Shown piece after piece: positions 11,401 through 20,502 of a DNA stretch of 49,522 nucleotides. The notes beneath the pieces were generated by a model. The model made no database searches, was not told the DNA's origin, and worked only from the letters and a program-made list of their open reading frames with translations. Position 1 is the first letter of the stretch. Each line of letters opens with the position of its first letter. The stretch is from Phocaeicola coprophilus DSM 18228 = JCM 13818 (GTDB taxonomy: Bacteria > Bacteroidota > Bacteroidia > Bacteroidales > Bacteroidaceae): positions 208,587-258,108 of the forward strand of contig NZ_EQ973631.1 in the NCBI RefSeq assembly GCF_000157915.1. The letters are read 5' to 3'. A program made the translations under genes and the position numbers.

Positions 11401-12766
11401 AGGCGAACCGGTTAAGATTGTTGTAGGACGTCTGGCTGAAGTTCGTTTCGTTGACGTCAACACAGGTATTATCCTTTCTACTCACAACGTTCCTTATGGT
11501 TCTAAACTGTATGCATCCGACGGTGATGTAGTTGAAAAGGGTAAGCTGATTGCCAAGTGGGATCCGTTCAACGCTGTTATCGTTACTGAAGCTGCCGGTA
11601 AGATCGACTTCGAATCTGTAATTGAGAACGTTACTTATAAGGTTGAATCCGATGAAGCAACCGGTTTGCGTGAAATCATCATTACGGAATCTAAGGATAA
11701 GAACAAGATCCCGTCACTTCACATTGTTGACGAGAACGGCGGTATTATCCGTACTTACAACCTTCCGGTAGGAGGTCACGTAGTGGTAGAAGACAAGCAG
11801 ACTGTTAAGGCTGGTGATATTCTGGTTAAGATTCCGCGTGCCGTAGGTAAGGCGGGCGATATCACCGGTGGTCTTCCTCGTGTTACTGAGCTGTTCGAAG
11901 CCAGAAATCCGTCTAACCCGGCAGTTGTATCGGAAATCGACGGTGAAGTGACTATGGGTAAGATCAAGCGTGGTAACCGTGAGATCATCGTAACTTCCAA
12001 GACTGGCGATGTGAAGAAATACCTGGTTGCTCTGTCCAAGCAGATTCTGGTACAGGAGAACGACTATGTACGTGCCGGAACTCCGTTGTCGGATGGTGCT
12101 ATTACTCCTGCTGACATCCTGGCCATCAAGGGTCCTACGGCTGTACAGGAATACATCGTTAATGAAATCCAGGACGTATACCGTCTGCAGGGTGTGAAGA
12201 TTAACGACAAGCACTTTGAAATCATCGTACGTCAGATGATGCGTAAGGTTCAGATCGACGAACCGGGCGATACCCGCTTCCTGGAACAGCAGGTTGTTGA
12301 CCGTCTGGAATTCAATGAAGAGAACGACCGTATCTGGGGTAAGAAAGTGGTTGTAGACGCCGGAGACTCTCAGAACCTCCAGCCGGGTCAGATTGTAACT
12401 GCCCGCAAGTTGCGTGATGAGAACAGTATGTTGAAGCGTCGTGATATGAAACTGGTTGAAGTGCGTGATGCAGTTCCTGCTACTTCTACTCAGATTCTGC
12501 AGGGTATCACCCGTGCTGCTTTGCAGACTTCAAGCTTCATGTCAGCTGCTTCCTTCCAGGAAACGACGAAGGTCCTCAACGAGGCTGCTATCAACGGAAA
12601 GGTAGACCGTCTGGAAGGTATGAAGGAGAACGTTATCTGTGGTCACCTGATTCCTGCCGGTACCGGTCAGCGTGAGTTCGAAAAGATTGTGGTAGGTTCG
12701 AAAGAAGAATACGACCGTATTCTGGCCAACCGCAAGAATGTATTGGACTATAGCGAAGTAGAATAA
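8480..12766 (+). CDS. rpoC: RNA polymerase subunit beta-prime
   Basis: Beta-prime carries the catalytic magnesium and the DNA clamp. The 1428-residue length is normal for the phylum. An N-terminal zinc ribbon is visible (CHCGKY then CDRCGV, starting near residue 66). The catalytic loop NADFDGD lies at 470-476, and a second zinc-binding cluster ([13 protein letters not shown]) is near 895. The gene ends with a bidirectional terminator. Downstream, many Bacteroidales genomes continue with a DUF3467 gene and rpsL; here a 16-kb island separates them. Confidence 0.98.
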   Translation: MAFRKDTKIKSNFSKITIGLASPEEILENSYGEVLKPETINYRTYKPERDGLFCERIFGPVKDYECHCGKYKRIRYKGIVCDRCGVEVTEKKVRRERSGHIQLVVPVAHIWYFRSLPNKIGYLLGLPTKKLDAIIYYERYVVIQPGVKAEDGISKYDLLSEEEYLDILDTLPKDNQYLEDSDPNKFIAKMGAEAIYDLLVGLDLDALSYELRHKANNDSSQQRKNEALKRLQVVESFRASRGRNKPEWMIVRIVPVIPPELRPLVPLDGGRFATSDLNDLYRRVIIRNNRLKRLIEIKAPEVILRNEKRMLQEAVDSLFDNSRKSSAVKTDANRPLKSLSDSLKGKQGRFRQNLLGKRVDYSARSVIVVGPELKMGECGIPKLMAAELYKPFIIRKLIERGIVKTVKSAKKIVDRKEPVIWDILEHVMKGHPVLLNRAPTLHRLGIQAFQPKMIEGKAIQLHPLACTAFNADFDGDQMAVHLPLSNEAVLEAQMLMLQAHNILNPANGAPITVPAQDMVLGLYYITKLRKGAKGEGLIFYGPEEALIAYNEGKVDIHAIVSVVAKDLDENGNIVDKMIKETSVGRVIVNEIVPAECGYINTIISKKSLRDIISDVIKTVGVARACEFLDGIKNLGYKMAFEGGLSFNLGDIIIPKEKEELVKRGNEEIEQIMMNYNMGFITDNERYNQVIDTWTHVNSDLSDILYKTIKNDDQGFNSVFMMLDSGARGSKEQIRQLSGMRGLMAKPQKAGAEGAQIIENPILSNFKEGLSVLEYFISTHGARKGLADTALKTADAGYLTRRLVDVSHDVIINEEDCGTLRGLVCTALKNNDEVIATLYERILGRVSVHDIIHPTTGKLIVASGEEITEAIAEEIEKSPIESVEIRSVLTCESKKGVCAKCYGRNLATSRMVQKGEAVGVIAAQSIGEPGTQLTLRTFHAGGIAGNMAANASIVAKNDARLEFEELRTVDAVEETGEPVKIVVGRLAEVRFVDVNTGIILSTHNVPYGSKLYASDGDVVEKGKLIAKWDPFNAVIVTEAAGKIDFESVIENVTYKVESDEATGLREIIITESKDKNKIPSLHIVDENGGIIRTYNLPVGGHVVVEDKQTVKAGDILVKIPRAVGKAGDITGGLPRVTELFEARNPSNPAVVSEIDGEVTMGKIKRGNREIIVTSKTGDVKKYLVALSKQILVQENDYVRAGTPLSDGAITPADILAIKGPTAVQEYIVNEIQDVYRLQGVKINDKHFEIIVRQMMRKVQIDEPGDTRFLEQQVVDRLEFNEENDRIWGKKVVVDAGDSQNLQPGQIVTARKLRDENSMLKRRDMKLVEVRDAVPATSTQILQGITRAALQTSSFMSAASFQETTKVLNEAAINGKVDRLEGMKENVICGHLIPAGTGQREFEKIVVGSKEEYDRILANRKNVLDYSEVE

Positions 12767-12802
12767 GCTTTCGGATACGGAAGCAATTCCTGAAATATAA
12801 TA

Positions 12803-12840
12803 AATGGGCACCCACCGGATGGTGGATGCCCATTTTTATT
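12803..12840. terminator. Bidirectional terminator between rpoC and the beta-helix gene
   Basis: AAATGGGCA plus CCACC pairs with GGTGG plus TGCCCATTT, separated by a short GGAT-type loop. A T-run follows on the plus strand (TTTTTATT), and on the minus strand the stem is followed by TTTATTATATT. It serves rpoC on the plus strand and the minus-strand gene ending at 12872. Confidence 0.85.
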
Positions 12841-12871
12841 TCATCGATTATTGGATGTGTCCTGTGATGTA

Positions 12872-15001
12872 TTACTGCTCTTCCAGTGAACATCCTATCT
12901 GGTCGAATGGCAACTGCGGGAATCCCTGTATATACTTATATATGGGAGCATCTTCCTTGAATCCTTTCAGCGGATTTTCCGGATCTATAAATCCCGGATC
13001 GTTGTTGGTAGACCAGTTGTTCCGGAATTCTCCCCATTGAGTCTGTCCGTTCACGATGTTTTTGATGCGGTAGAACAGGTTTCCTTCTATTACATTGCCA
13101 TGAGGGTAGGAGGGATCTTCTTCCCAGTAATGTGCCAGAAACGGATAAGTCGTGCTGTAAGGTGCCTCCTTGTATTTTACTGTTTTCAGGCGCTGGTCAA
13201 TGATTCCATCAGGTGCAACCATTCCTGTTCCCCAGTTCTGCATGCGGTTGTCCAGGTGGATGGCTACAGGTGAATCAATGAAAATGTTGTGATGATAGTG
13301 GTTGTAATGTCCGCCTCCGATCAGTACGGGGAGTGAGCCGGCATTGTGGTAGATGTTTCCGTACACTTCACCTCCACAGGCTCCGTCGTCATGATAGGTA
13401 GCTGTGACACGGTGGCGCGGGCTGAGTTTGTGGAAGTAACAGTAACGGATTACGTTGCCCAGTTCCGACGGATCCCGTCCATAATAGATAGCTCCCTGGT
13501 CATCAACCTCACTGCATACATTCGTGATCTTACAGAATTCAATCGTGTGATTGTTCCCGTGAAAGAGAATAGCCATGCTGGGAGCGTTGTAGATGTCGCA
13601 TTTGCTTACCCGGTTGCCAACACCATCGATCCAGATACCGGGCCTGTATGACTTTTCTACGCGGTTAAAATCATGGATGCGGCAGTTTTCCACAAAGTTT
13701 CCGGCCGGAGTAAGTGTGGCACGGTCACCTCCACCCAGACTGATACCTCCGCTTCCTGTGTTGTAGATGTAGCAGTCGGTGATTCCGTTATCGGTTCCGC
13801 CGTTGCGGTTGAAAAGGATATCCTGATATAGTCTTCCCATAAGATCGCCCACGACACGTGATTTAGGCGTTCCTCCGGCTTCTGCGGCATGTGGTTTCAG
13901 TGTCTTCTTGTCGGGCGTTTCTGTTCCTTTTCCTATGGAAATACCTACACCGCCGACATTACGGACCGTACATCCGGTGATGCGTACATGCTGTGTGTTT
14001 TCAAGATAAATCCCGATGGACCGTCCGTATTCGAAGGTTAGTTTGCTGAGGGTGATGTTCCGGCAGTTTTCTATGGCAACCAGCGGGTCGTTCATGACAG
14101 AGACATTCAAGGTACGGGTATTTTCAGGCAGATAGACATACATCTTTCCGTTTTCCTTATCAATGACATATTCGCCCGGGAGATCCAGTTCTTCGAGCAG
14201 ATTCAGGGCATACCAGCGTCTCCAGTCAGCTCCTGTCATAAATCCGTAGACGGTCTGCTGTGCGGTATGAATGGTCTTTGTTTCGGGATCCAGATGATCT
14301 ACGCGTATCATGTCGCTGGCATAGCCGTGTGCAAAATAACCGCCTATCCAGAAGGATCCTGCCTGAGTCCAGGCCGACGGGCGGTCTTCGTTGTATTGGA
14401 ATACGGGTAGTTTGGCTTCTTTGACTTTCTCTCCAGTTCCGGCTTCCAGAACTTTGCCTATCAGTACCGTAGAATCGTTGGGCCAGCGTGACAGGCTGAG
14501 AGGTGCATCATTGGCAAAAAGTTCGCTCCATGCGGGGCTGCTGGGACGCCCGAAACCGGACGGACGCAGGTCGGTCATGGGAATGTTAAGCCGGTTGAAA
14601 TCTATTTCCCGTATTTGTTTACGGGCGCTTTCGGGGAGTCGTGCGATAATTTTCTTATCGGATACTTTCTTCATGGCCGAAAGGGGAATCTCTTTTCCTC
14701 CGGAAATGCTTACCTTTTCATTCTGGTACGGGCAGATGGTCAGGGAAGCATATTTCCCGCTGCTGCCTATCTCCAGTGTTTGGGACTGTTCGTAGATGCC
14801 TTTGCGTAAGATGATCTGTACGTCTTCATTTTCCAGTGTTCCGGCTTTCTCCAAAGCAGCCTGAATACTTTTCAGCGGGTGTGTAAAAGTTCCCGCTGCG
14901 CGGTCATTGCCTTTGGGGGATACGAAAATTTGTTTTTCAGCCCATGCAGATAGAGTAGTGCATCCCCAGAAGGTCAGTAACATAAGTAAGGAATGTTTCA
15001 T
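12872..15001 (-). CDS. Secreted right-handed parallel beta-helix protein, possible polysaccharide-degrading enzyme
   Basis: The 709-residue product starts with a signal peptide (KHSLLMLLTFWGC then SAWA before residue 22), so it is probably periplasmic. The start of the mature protein, IFVSPKGNDRAAGTFTHPL, is the usual opening of pectin-lyase-fold proteins. Residues about 300-640 are rich in short N-G-x-I-x-x-C-x-I turns typical of beta-helix rungs. The overall plan resembles proteins annotated as GH141-like, but I cannot identify catalytic residues, so the substrate and even enzymatic activity are unproven. It is divergent from susC and probably belongs to the same glycan system. A TTTG / TTACTTTG promoter lies upstream at 15036-15067. 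Confidence 0.75.
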   Translation of the reverse strand: MKHSLLMLLTFWGCTTLSAWAEKQIFVSPKGNDRAAGTFTHPLKSIQAALEKAGTLENEDVQIILRKGIYEQSQTLEIGSSGKYASLTICPYQNEKVSISGGKEIPLSAMKKVSDKKIIARLPESARKQIREIDFNRLNIPMTDLRPSGFGRPSSPAWSELFANDAPLSLSRWPNDSTVLIGKVLEAGTGEKVKEAKLPVFQYNEDRPSAWTQAGSFWIGGYFAHGYASDMIRVDHLDPETKTIHTAQQTVYGFMTGADWRRWYALNLLEELDLPGEYVIDKENGKMYVYLPENTRTLNVSVMNDPLVAIENCRNITLSKLTFEYGRSIGIYLENTQHVRITGCTVRNVGGVGISIGKGTETPDKKTLKPHAAEAGGTPKSRVVGDLMGRLYQDILFNRNGGTDNGITDCYIYNTGSGGISLGGGDRATLTPAGNFVENCRIHDFNRVEKSYRPGIWIDGVGNRVSKCDIYNAPSMAILFHGNNHTIEFCKITNVCSEVDDQGAIYYGRDPSELGNVIRYCYFHKLSPRHRVTATYHDDGACGGEVYGNIYHNAGSLPVLIGGGHYNHYHHNIFIDSPVAIHLDNRMQNWGTGMVAPDGIIDQRLKTVKYKEAPYSTTYPFLAHYWEEDPSYPHGNVIEGNLFYRIKNIVNGQTQWGEFRNNWSTNNDPGFIDPENPLKGFKEDAPIYKYIQGFPQLPFDQIGCSLEEQ

Positions 15002-15027
15002 AGTCTGTTGTTTTTCAAGAATAGTAG

Positions 15028-15043
15028 TTACTTTGCAAAGTAA
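15028..15043. promoter_or_regulatory. Perfect 16-bp palindrome, candidate operator
   Basis: TTACTTTGCAAAGTAA is a perfect inverted repeat without a spacer. It lies 27 bases upstream of the beta-helix gene start and covers the predicted -7 element of its promoter. This is the layout of an operator for a dimeric repressor, or simply a symmetric -7 box (TTACTTTG on both strands). Confidence 0.5.
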
Positions 15044-15067
15044 TGCTTTTTCCCGTAAATATCCAAA
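15036..15067 (-). promoter_or_regulatory. Bacteroides-type promoter for the beta-helix gene
   Basis: On the minus strand TTTG (15067-15064) is followed after 20 bases by TTACTTTG (15043-15036). This differs at one position from the TAnnTTTG -7 consensus of Bacteroidetes sigma factor. The expected transcript start is near 15030, leaving a leader of about 30 bases. Confidence 0.45.
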
Positions 15068-15077
15068 TCAATTCCGG

Positions 15078-15275
15078 AAACGACCTTTCGTTTCAGCTTA
15101 TGCGACCAGTTGATCCGGCTGTATCGTGCAGACACTTCTCCCGGATTGACTAGTCGATGCAGCCGTATCGACCAGGTGAAACTTTAGTATCGACTAGGTG
15201 AAACTTTTGTATCGACCTGATGAAACTTTTGTATCGACTTAGTGGAACTCTTGTATTGACCGGACAATGCGGCTG
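15078..15275. repeat. Array of nine 22-bp tandem units (array 1)
   Basis: Cutting the sequence every 22 bases from 15078 keeps GAC at unit positions 5-7 in eight of nine units, with no insertions or deletions. The central four units (15166, 15188, 15210, 15232) read TATCGAC, four variable bases, then TGAAACTTTTG or close variants. The outer units keep the GAC anchor but end in GCTG, GCCG or CCCG. Because 22 is not a multiple of three the array is not coding. The 228 bases from 15276 to the susC promoter are AT-rich and show nothing else that I can name. Confidence 0.85.
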
Positions 15276-15503
15276 TATGGTATGGATGATTCGACCCGTT
15301 CTTCTGCAGGCTTCGGGCTTTTTTATGAAACTAATGTATTGTTGAGTACAAATATTTGAAGTCAATGGAGATAATCAAGTATTTTTATTCTCAGATCGAA
15401 TAGATGGATAATTTTATCGGAAATATAGACTATCTTATTGAAATTTGTCTAAAACTTTTATTTTCTATCATTTTTTTCATCAATTTGAAATTTTCTTGTA
15501 ATT

Positions 15504-15536
15504 TTTGCTAAAGTGACATAAATTGTTGTATATTTG
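15504..15536 (+). promoter_or_regulatory. Bacteroides-type promoter for susC
   Basis: TTTG at 15504-15507 and TATATTTG at 15529-15536 are separated by 21 bases. Both match the Bacteroidetes TTTG / TAnnTTTG consensus exactly. The predicted start near 15543 leaves a leader of about 100 bases before the susC ATG. Confidence 0.7.
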
Positions 15537-15576
15537 CGGCGTGAATGTGAAATAAAGTTCTTACGGGACTTCTACT

Positions 15577-15636
15577 ATGACTATTGAAAACACTTCGTAT
15601 GTTGAGATCTACCGCAGGAAGAGACTACTTTATTAA
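15577..15636 (+). other. Possible 19-codon leader peptide ahead of susC
   Basis: An ATG-to-TAA frame of 19 codons fills the second half of the predicted susC leader and stops six bases before the susC ATG. The peptide is rich in tyrosine and arginine/lysine toward its end (YVEIYRRKRLLY). No strong SD precedes it, and a frame this short can occur by chance. Confidence 0.25.
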
Positions 15637-15642
15637 TATATT

Positions 15643-18600
15643 ATGAAGAAAAATTATCTACATGAAAGAAAAGCACATCTGCCATTCGTGCTGGCTTTAG
15701 GACTGATTGCTGCTCCTATTCCCGCTCTGGCAGAGACTGAAGCTCCGCATGCTGATGCTGTAGCTACAGTAAATCAACAAAAGGTTACCATTAGTGGTAT
15801 AGTAAAGGATGAAGCTGGTGAACCGATCATCGGAGCTTCTGTAATTGAAAAGGGAAATGCGATGAACGGTGTCATTACTGACCTGGACGGACGTTTCTCT
15901 TTGAGCCTTTCCGGAAATGCAGTGGATATTAGTTATGTAGGTTACAAAACCCAGACTATTAATCTGAAAGCCGGTGTTCGTGAATACAATGTTGTTCTTC
16001 ACGAAGATACGGAAATGCTGGATGAAGTAGTGGTTGTCGGTTATGGCGTTCAGAAGAAGAGTAACTTGACAGGTTCTGTTGCTTCGGTAGATTCTAAGGT
16101 ACTGGATACCCGTCCGGTTTCCAGCGTATCTGCTGCCTTGGCAGGACAGATGCCGGGTGTAACCGCTATTCAGACCTCTGGTGCTCCGGGTTCTCAGGCC
16201 AGCTCGATCACTATCCGTGGTAAGAACTCTATTAATGCAGCTTCTCCGCTGGTAATCGTAGACGGTGTTCCGGGTAGCATGAATACTATCGACCCGGCTG
16301 ATATCGAGTCATTGACCGTATTGAAAGATGCTGCTTCGGCTGCAATCTATGGTGTGCAGGCTGCGAATGGTGTCATCCTGATCACTACGAAACAGGGTAA
16401 GAAGGGTGACAAGACACGCATCAATTATTCAGGTACTTTCTCATGGGCTTCTCCGGTTGCCAAGCGTGAATATGTAAATGCTTACGAATTTGCAACCTTA
16501 TATAATGAGGCTACTTACAATGAGAACCCTAATGCTCCGTTGCCTTTCACTGAAGAACAGATCGAACAGTATCGTACCGGTGCTCTGCCCAGTACAGACT
16601 GGTATGATGCAGCATTCAAGAAGAATGCTTTCGAACAGATGCACAATGTATCTATCAGCGGTGGCTCTGAAAAGACAACTTACAACGGATCTCTAGGATA
16701 TACCAAGCAGAACGGTTTGACGGATGAAATTGACTATTCTCGTTTCAATGCCCGTATGAACCTGACTTCTGATATCAATAAATACCTGACAGTAGGTATG
16801 AATGCTTCTGGTTATCGTGGCGTATCTCAAGATGCTTGGAATGGATTTATCAATGTATTCCAGGGAGTTTCCCGTCAGTATCCGACAGATCCGATCTACA
16901 ATGAGGATGGTACATTCTACTATTCTGGTAAAGATAATCCGGTGGCTGTACAGGGAGGAAAGTCTGGTTTTACCCGTAATACTCAGCAGGAGTTAAATCT
17001 GACCACTTTCGCTACCATCCACATCTTGCCGGAACTGAGTGTGAAGGGTGTTTATTCTGTTCGTAATTATACAAGCAATCAGGATGGATTCAAACGTCAT
17101 TTCTCTTATGGAAATGAAGCATCTTCTTTCGATTCTGGTTTGCGTGAAGGATATGATAAATATTATACCAACAATTACTATACCGGACAGGTCCTGATCA
17201 ACTACAATAAGACATTTGGCAAACACACCATCGGTGCATTGGCCGGATTTGAGTCTTATGAGCACATCTATAAATATACAGAGGCAACTCGTAAGGGTGG
17301 AGGTAATGATGAACTGGGAGAATCCTTAAATACTTTGGATGAATCTTCACAGAAGAATAGCGACGGTGGCTATGAAATGGCCCGTCTGTCTTATTTCGGC
17401 CGTATCCAGTATGACTATTTGGGTAAGTACCTGTTCGAAGCCAATCTTCGTAGTGATGCTTCTTCCCGCTTCCCGAAAGACAATCGTTGGGGTGTATTCC
17501 CTGCTTTCTCTGCCGGATGGCGTATCTCAGAAGAATCCTTCGTGAAGGATAACATTGACTGGCTGAGCAACCTGAAGTTGCGTCTGGGTTGGGGTAAGAC
17601 CGGTAACGAAGAGTTGTCAAGCAGCGATATTTATCCGGCTGTCCCGACTTATGCATACGGAAGTTACATGTTTGGAAATACGTTGTATTCAACAGCATAT
17701 GAAAGCCGTTATGTAAACTATAACTTGCAGTGGGCAACCGTAACCAACTATGAAGTTGCGTTGGAAGGTGGTTTCCTGAACAACATGCTGGGCTTTGAAC
17801 TGGCTGTGTACAAGAAGAAAACCAATGACATGTTGCTGTATATGCCGATTCAGGGTGTTATCGGTATGAGTGCTCCTGCACAGAATGCCGGTAATGTGGA
17901 AAATACTGGTTTTGACTTGAATCTGTTCCACAACAAGAATATCGGTAAGGACTGGAGTTATAACATTGCTTTGAATGTAAGCTATGTGAAGAACGAAATT
18001 ACAAACATGAATGGAACAGAAGGTCCGACTAGCAATGATAAGATCTGGAATCTGGAAGGCTATCCTATCGGTTCTTATTATGGACTGGTTGCTGACGGAT
18101 TCTTCAATACGGAAGATGATCTGAAGAACTGTCCGAAACGTACAGGTCAGGAAAAACTGGGAGATATCAAGTATAAGGACCTGAACGGTGACGGCAAGAT
18201 TACAAACGATGGTGACCGTCAGATTATCGGTAAGAACTTCCCGAGCTGGACAGGTGGTTTGAGCTTCAGTGTTCGCTATAAGAACTTTGACCTGAGCGGT
18301 TTGTTCCAGGGCGCCTTTGACGTGGATGGTTACTTTACTTCAGAAGCGGCTTATGCATTCTTTAATGGCGCAACAGCCTTGAAGAGACATCTGGATCGCT
18401 GGACTCCGGAAAATCACGATGCAACTTATCCGCGTATTACCAAGTCAGACCAGACAAATTTTGTAACTTCTTCATTCTGGTTGCAGGATGCTTCTTACGT
18501 TCGTCTGAAGAACCTGACTTTGGGCTATACTTTGCCGAAAGACTGGATGACTAAACTGGGTGTAACCAATGCGAAATTGTTCCTTTCAGGTGAAAACTTG

Positions 18601-18711
18601 CTTACTTTCTCTGGTCTGGATGGAGGTATCGATCCGGAAGAAGGAGCTGAACGTGGTTGGTCATACGGTAACGTTAAGAAAATTTCTCTCGGAGTAAGAC
18701 TTTCATTCTAA
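15643..18711 (+). CDS. SusC-type TonB-dependent outer-membrane glycan transporter
   Basis: SusC-like proteins import oligosaccharides across the outer membrane with TonB energy and a SusD lid. The 1022-residue protein has a signal peptide ending ALA at 30, a carboxypeptidase-regulatory-like domain at about 47-118 (VTISGIVKDEAGEPIIGASV), and a TonB-box-like stretch LDEVVVVGYG near 126-135. A plug domain follows to about 255 (TIRGKNSINAASPLVIVDGV), then a long beta barrel ending in phenylalanine. The first domain is the usual SusC extension. It is followed 25 bases later by susD. Codon use is close to that of the ribosomal genes, implying high expression when induced. The substrate cannot be read from sequence. 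Confidence 0.95.
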   Translation: MKKNYLHERKAHLPFVLALGLIAAPIPALAETEAPHADAVATVNQQKVTISGIVKDEAGEPIIGASVIEKGNAMNGVITDLDGRFSLSLSGNAVDISYVGYKTQTINLKAGVREYNVVLHEDTEMLDEVVVVGYGVQKKSNLTGSVASVDSKVLDTRPVSSVSAALAGQMPGVTAIQTSGAPGSQASSITIRGKNSINAASPLVIVDGVPGSMNTIDPADIESLTVLKDAASAAIYGVQAANGVILITTKQGKKGDKTRINYSGTFSWASPVAKREYVNAYEFATLYNEATYNENPNAPLPFTEEQIEQYRTGALPSTDWYDAAFKKNAFEQMHNVSISGGSEKTTYNGSLGYTKQNGLTDEIDYSRFNARMNLTSDINKYLTVGMNASGYRGVSQDAWNGFINVFQGVSRQYPTDPIYNEDGTFYYSGKDNPVAVQGGKSGFTRNTQQELNLTTFATIHILPELSVKGVYSVRNYTSNQDGFKRHFSYGNEASSFDSGLREGYDKYYTNNYYTGQVLINYNKTFGKHTIGALAGFESYEHIYKYTEATRKGGGNDELGESLNTLDESSQKNSDGGYEMARLSYFGRIQYDYLGKYLFEANLRSDASSRFPKDNRWGVFPAFSAGWRISEESFVKDNIDWLSNLKLRLGWGKTGNEELSSSDIYPAVPTYAYGSYMFGNTLYSTAYESRYVNYNLQWATVTNYEVALEGGFLNNMLGFELAVYKKKTNDMLLYMPIQGVIGMSAPAQNAGNVENTGFDLNLFHNKNIGKDWSYNIALNVSYVKNEITNMNGTEGPTSNDKIWNLEGYPIGSYYGLVADGFFNTEDDLKNCPKRTGQEKLGDIKYKDLNGDGKITNDGDRQIIGKNFPSWTGGLSFSVRYKNFDLSGLFQGAFDVDGYFTSEAAYAFFNGATALKRHLDRWTPENHDATYPRITKSDQTNFVTSSFWLQDASYVRLKNLTLGYTLPKDWMTKLGVTNAKLFLSGENLLTFSGLDGGIDPEEGAERGWSYGNVKKISLGVRLSF

Positions 18712-18736
18712 CCTATAAAAACATATAATACAGTTT

Positions 18737-20368
18737 ATGAAAAAATATTTATCTATTATAGCAGCAGCCCTGCTGATGGGAAGTTTCTCATCATGTAGTG
18801 ACTTCTTGGATCGCTATCCTTTGGAAGAACTTTCAGATGAAAGTTTCTGGAAAACCGAAAAGGATGCAGAAATGGCGGTCTCTAATCTTTACAATGTCCT
18901 CCCGACCTGGGATACGGATGAAGCTATTAACTCTGACGATGCCGTTCATGGTATCAAATGGGCGGCCGGTAACCAGTCTAAGGGTGTTTATGACCCGTCT
19001 GACTACGGATGGAGCGGAGAATATGGTTATATCCGTCAGGCAAACCTGATTCTGGAAAAGATTCAGGAAATGGATTTGAGCGAAGATGCCTATAAGAAAC
19101 TGGAAGGACAGGCTCGTTTCTTCCGTGCTTATACTTACTTCACCTTGATCCGTAGCTTTGGTGCAGTTCCTTATATCGACAATCCGCTGGAACTGACTGA
19201 TGTGGAGAACATTACCCGTACTCCGAAGGACGAAGTATATGCCAAGGTGATGGAAGACTTTGATATAGCTATTGCAAATCTTCCGGTTCAGTGGGATGAA
19301 ACAAATTCCGGACGTATCACTAAAGGTGCAGCCATGGCTATGAAAGCCAGAGCAGCTTTGTACTACAACAACTGGGAAACTGCCATGACTGAAGCCAAGA
19401 ATGTAATGGATCTGGGTCAGTATGAATTGTATGACAAGGACAATACAGGCCGTTACAAAGAATTGTTCTGGGAAGTGGCTGACGGATGTGACGAATTTAT
19501 TCTGTCTGTACAGTTCAATGCTCCTACCAGAACACACTATCTGATCGGTTGGGAATGCTTCCCGACACTGGGATGGGGTGGTTTGAACCCGACTCAGAGC
19601 CTGGTAGATGCATTTGAAGATATCAATGGTGCTCCTATTACAAGCGAGGCTTCTGTTTATGATCCGACAAATCCGTTTGCTAACCGTGACCCGCGTCTGG
19701 AAGTAAACGTTCTGCATGACGGTGAAACAATGTATGGCGTAACGATCAAGGTAGCTCCGTTGAGTTCAAGTGGTAATACAGGTATCGGTCAGCATGGTGA
19801 TGCAACAGCTACCGGTTACTACCAGCAGAAATGGCTGGATCCGTCTATCGATCCGCAGTCAACCGGATGGGATATGGGTAAAGACTGGGTCGTTATCCGT
19901 TACGCCGAAGTGCTGTTGACTTATGCTGAAGCCAAGAACGAATTGTCTCCGCTGGATCCTTCTGCATTCGATGCAGTCAATCAAGTTCGTCGTCGTGTAG
20001 GTATGCCTGACCTGCAGAATACCGATCCGACTAAACCGACTTATTGCGGTACTCAGGACGATCTGCGTAAACGTATCTGGAATGAATGGCGTGTAGAATT
20101 TGCACTGGAAGGTGGAAAACGTCAGTGGGATATCCGTCGCTGGGGTATTGCCAAGGATGTATTGAACGCACCGTTTGAAGGTTTGAGATATACTTTGGTT
20201 GATGATCCGAATGCGCCGAAAGGTGATAATGGAAAGAAATGTATCCTTTATGTAGGTGAACCGCTTAAACTGGCCGGAAGTCACTATGAAGATCACAACT
20301 ATTTGTTGCCGATTCCTCAGACTGAAATCGATTTGAATCCGAAACTGGAACAGAATCCGGGTTATTGA
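18737..20368 (+). CDS. SusD/RagB-family surface glycan-binding lipoprotein
   Basis: SusD-like lipoproteins form the hinged lid over the SusC barrel and bind the glycan outside the cell. The 543-residue protein has a lipoprotein signal with acylated Cys20 (MGSFSSC), then SDFLDRYPLEELSDESFW, the standard SusD opening. The helical TPR-like core includes GQARFFRAYTYFTLIRSFG, and the C terminus LLPIPQTEIDLNP is typical. It follows susC with 25 bases between and is closed by a strong terminator, so the pair is one transcript, with lower expression beyond. Confidence 0.95.
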   Translation: MKKYLSIIAAALLMGSFSSCSDFLDRYPLEELSDESFWKTEKDAEMAVSNLYNVLPTWDTDEAINSDDAVHGIKWAAGNQSKGVYDPSDYGWSGEYGYIRQANLILEKIQEMDLSEDAYKKLEGQARFFRAYTYFTLIRSFGAVPYIDNPLELTDVENITRTPKDEVYAKVMEDFDIAIANLPVQWDETNSGRITKGAAMAMKARAALYYNNWETAMTEAKNVMDLGQYELYDKDNTGRYKELFWEVADGCDEFILSVQFNAPTRTHYLIGWECFPTLGWGGLNPTQSLVDAFEDINGAPITSEASVYDPTNPFANRDPRLEVNVLHDGETMYGVTIKVAPLSSSGNTGIGQHGDATATGYYQQKWLDPSIDPQSTGWDMGKDWVVIRYAEVLLTYAEAKNELSPLDPSAFDAVNQVRRRVGMPDLQNTDPTKPTYCGTQDDLRKRIWNEWRVEFALEGGKRQWDIRRWGIAKDVLNAPFEGLRYTLVDDPNAPKGDNGKKCILYVGEPLKLAGSHYEDHNYLLPIPQTEIDLNPKLEQNPGY

Positions 20369-20397
20369 TTCTGATCGTTACATGATAGCATAAACCG

Positions 20398-20451
20398 TGC
20401 GGATAGTGGACTTTCCTGAATAGGGTAGTACTGCTATCCGCATGTTTTTTT
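20398..20451 (+). terminator. Intrinsic terminator after susD
   Basis: TGCGGATAG pairs with CTATCCGCA around a 27-base loop, followed by TGTTTTTTT. It separates the transporter pair from the downstream genes, which need read-through or their own promoter. A weak candidate is TTTG at 20460-20463 with TAACTTCT at 20484-20491. Confidence 0.8.
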
Positions 20452-20502
20452 CAGTCAGGTTTGCGGTATTGTTTATATTGGTTTAACTTCTTATAGAACG
20501 AA

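Noticed and set aside
15078-15275. CRISPR array
   Set aside because: Units abut one another with no spacers and there are no cas genes; the repeats are directly tandem.
15150-15365. A 71-codon minus-strand frame over array 1
   Set aside because: The 22-base unit shifts frame at each repeat, so the protein shows no consistent repeat; it is an accident of the array.
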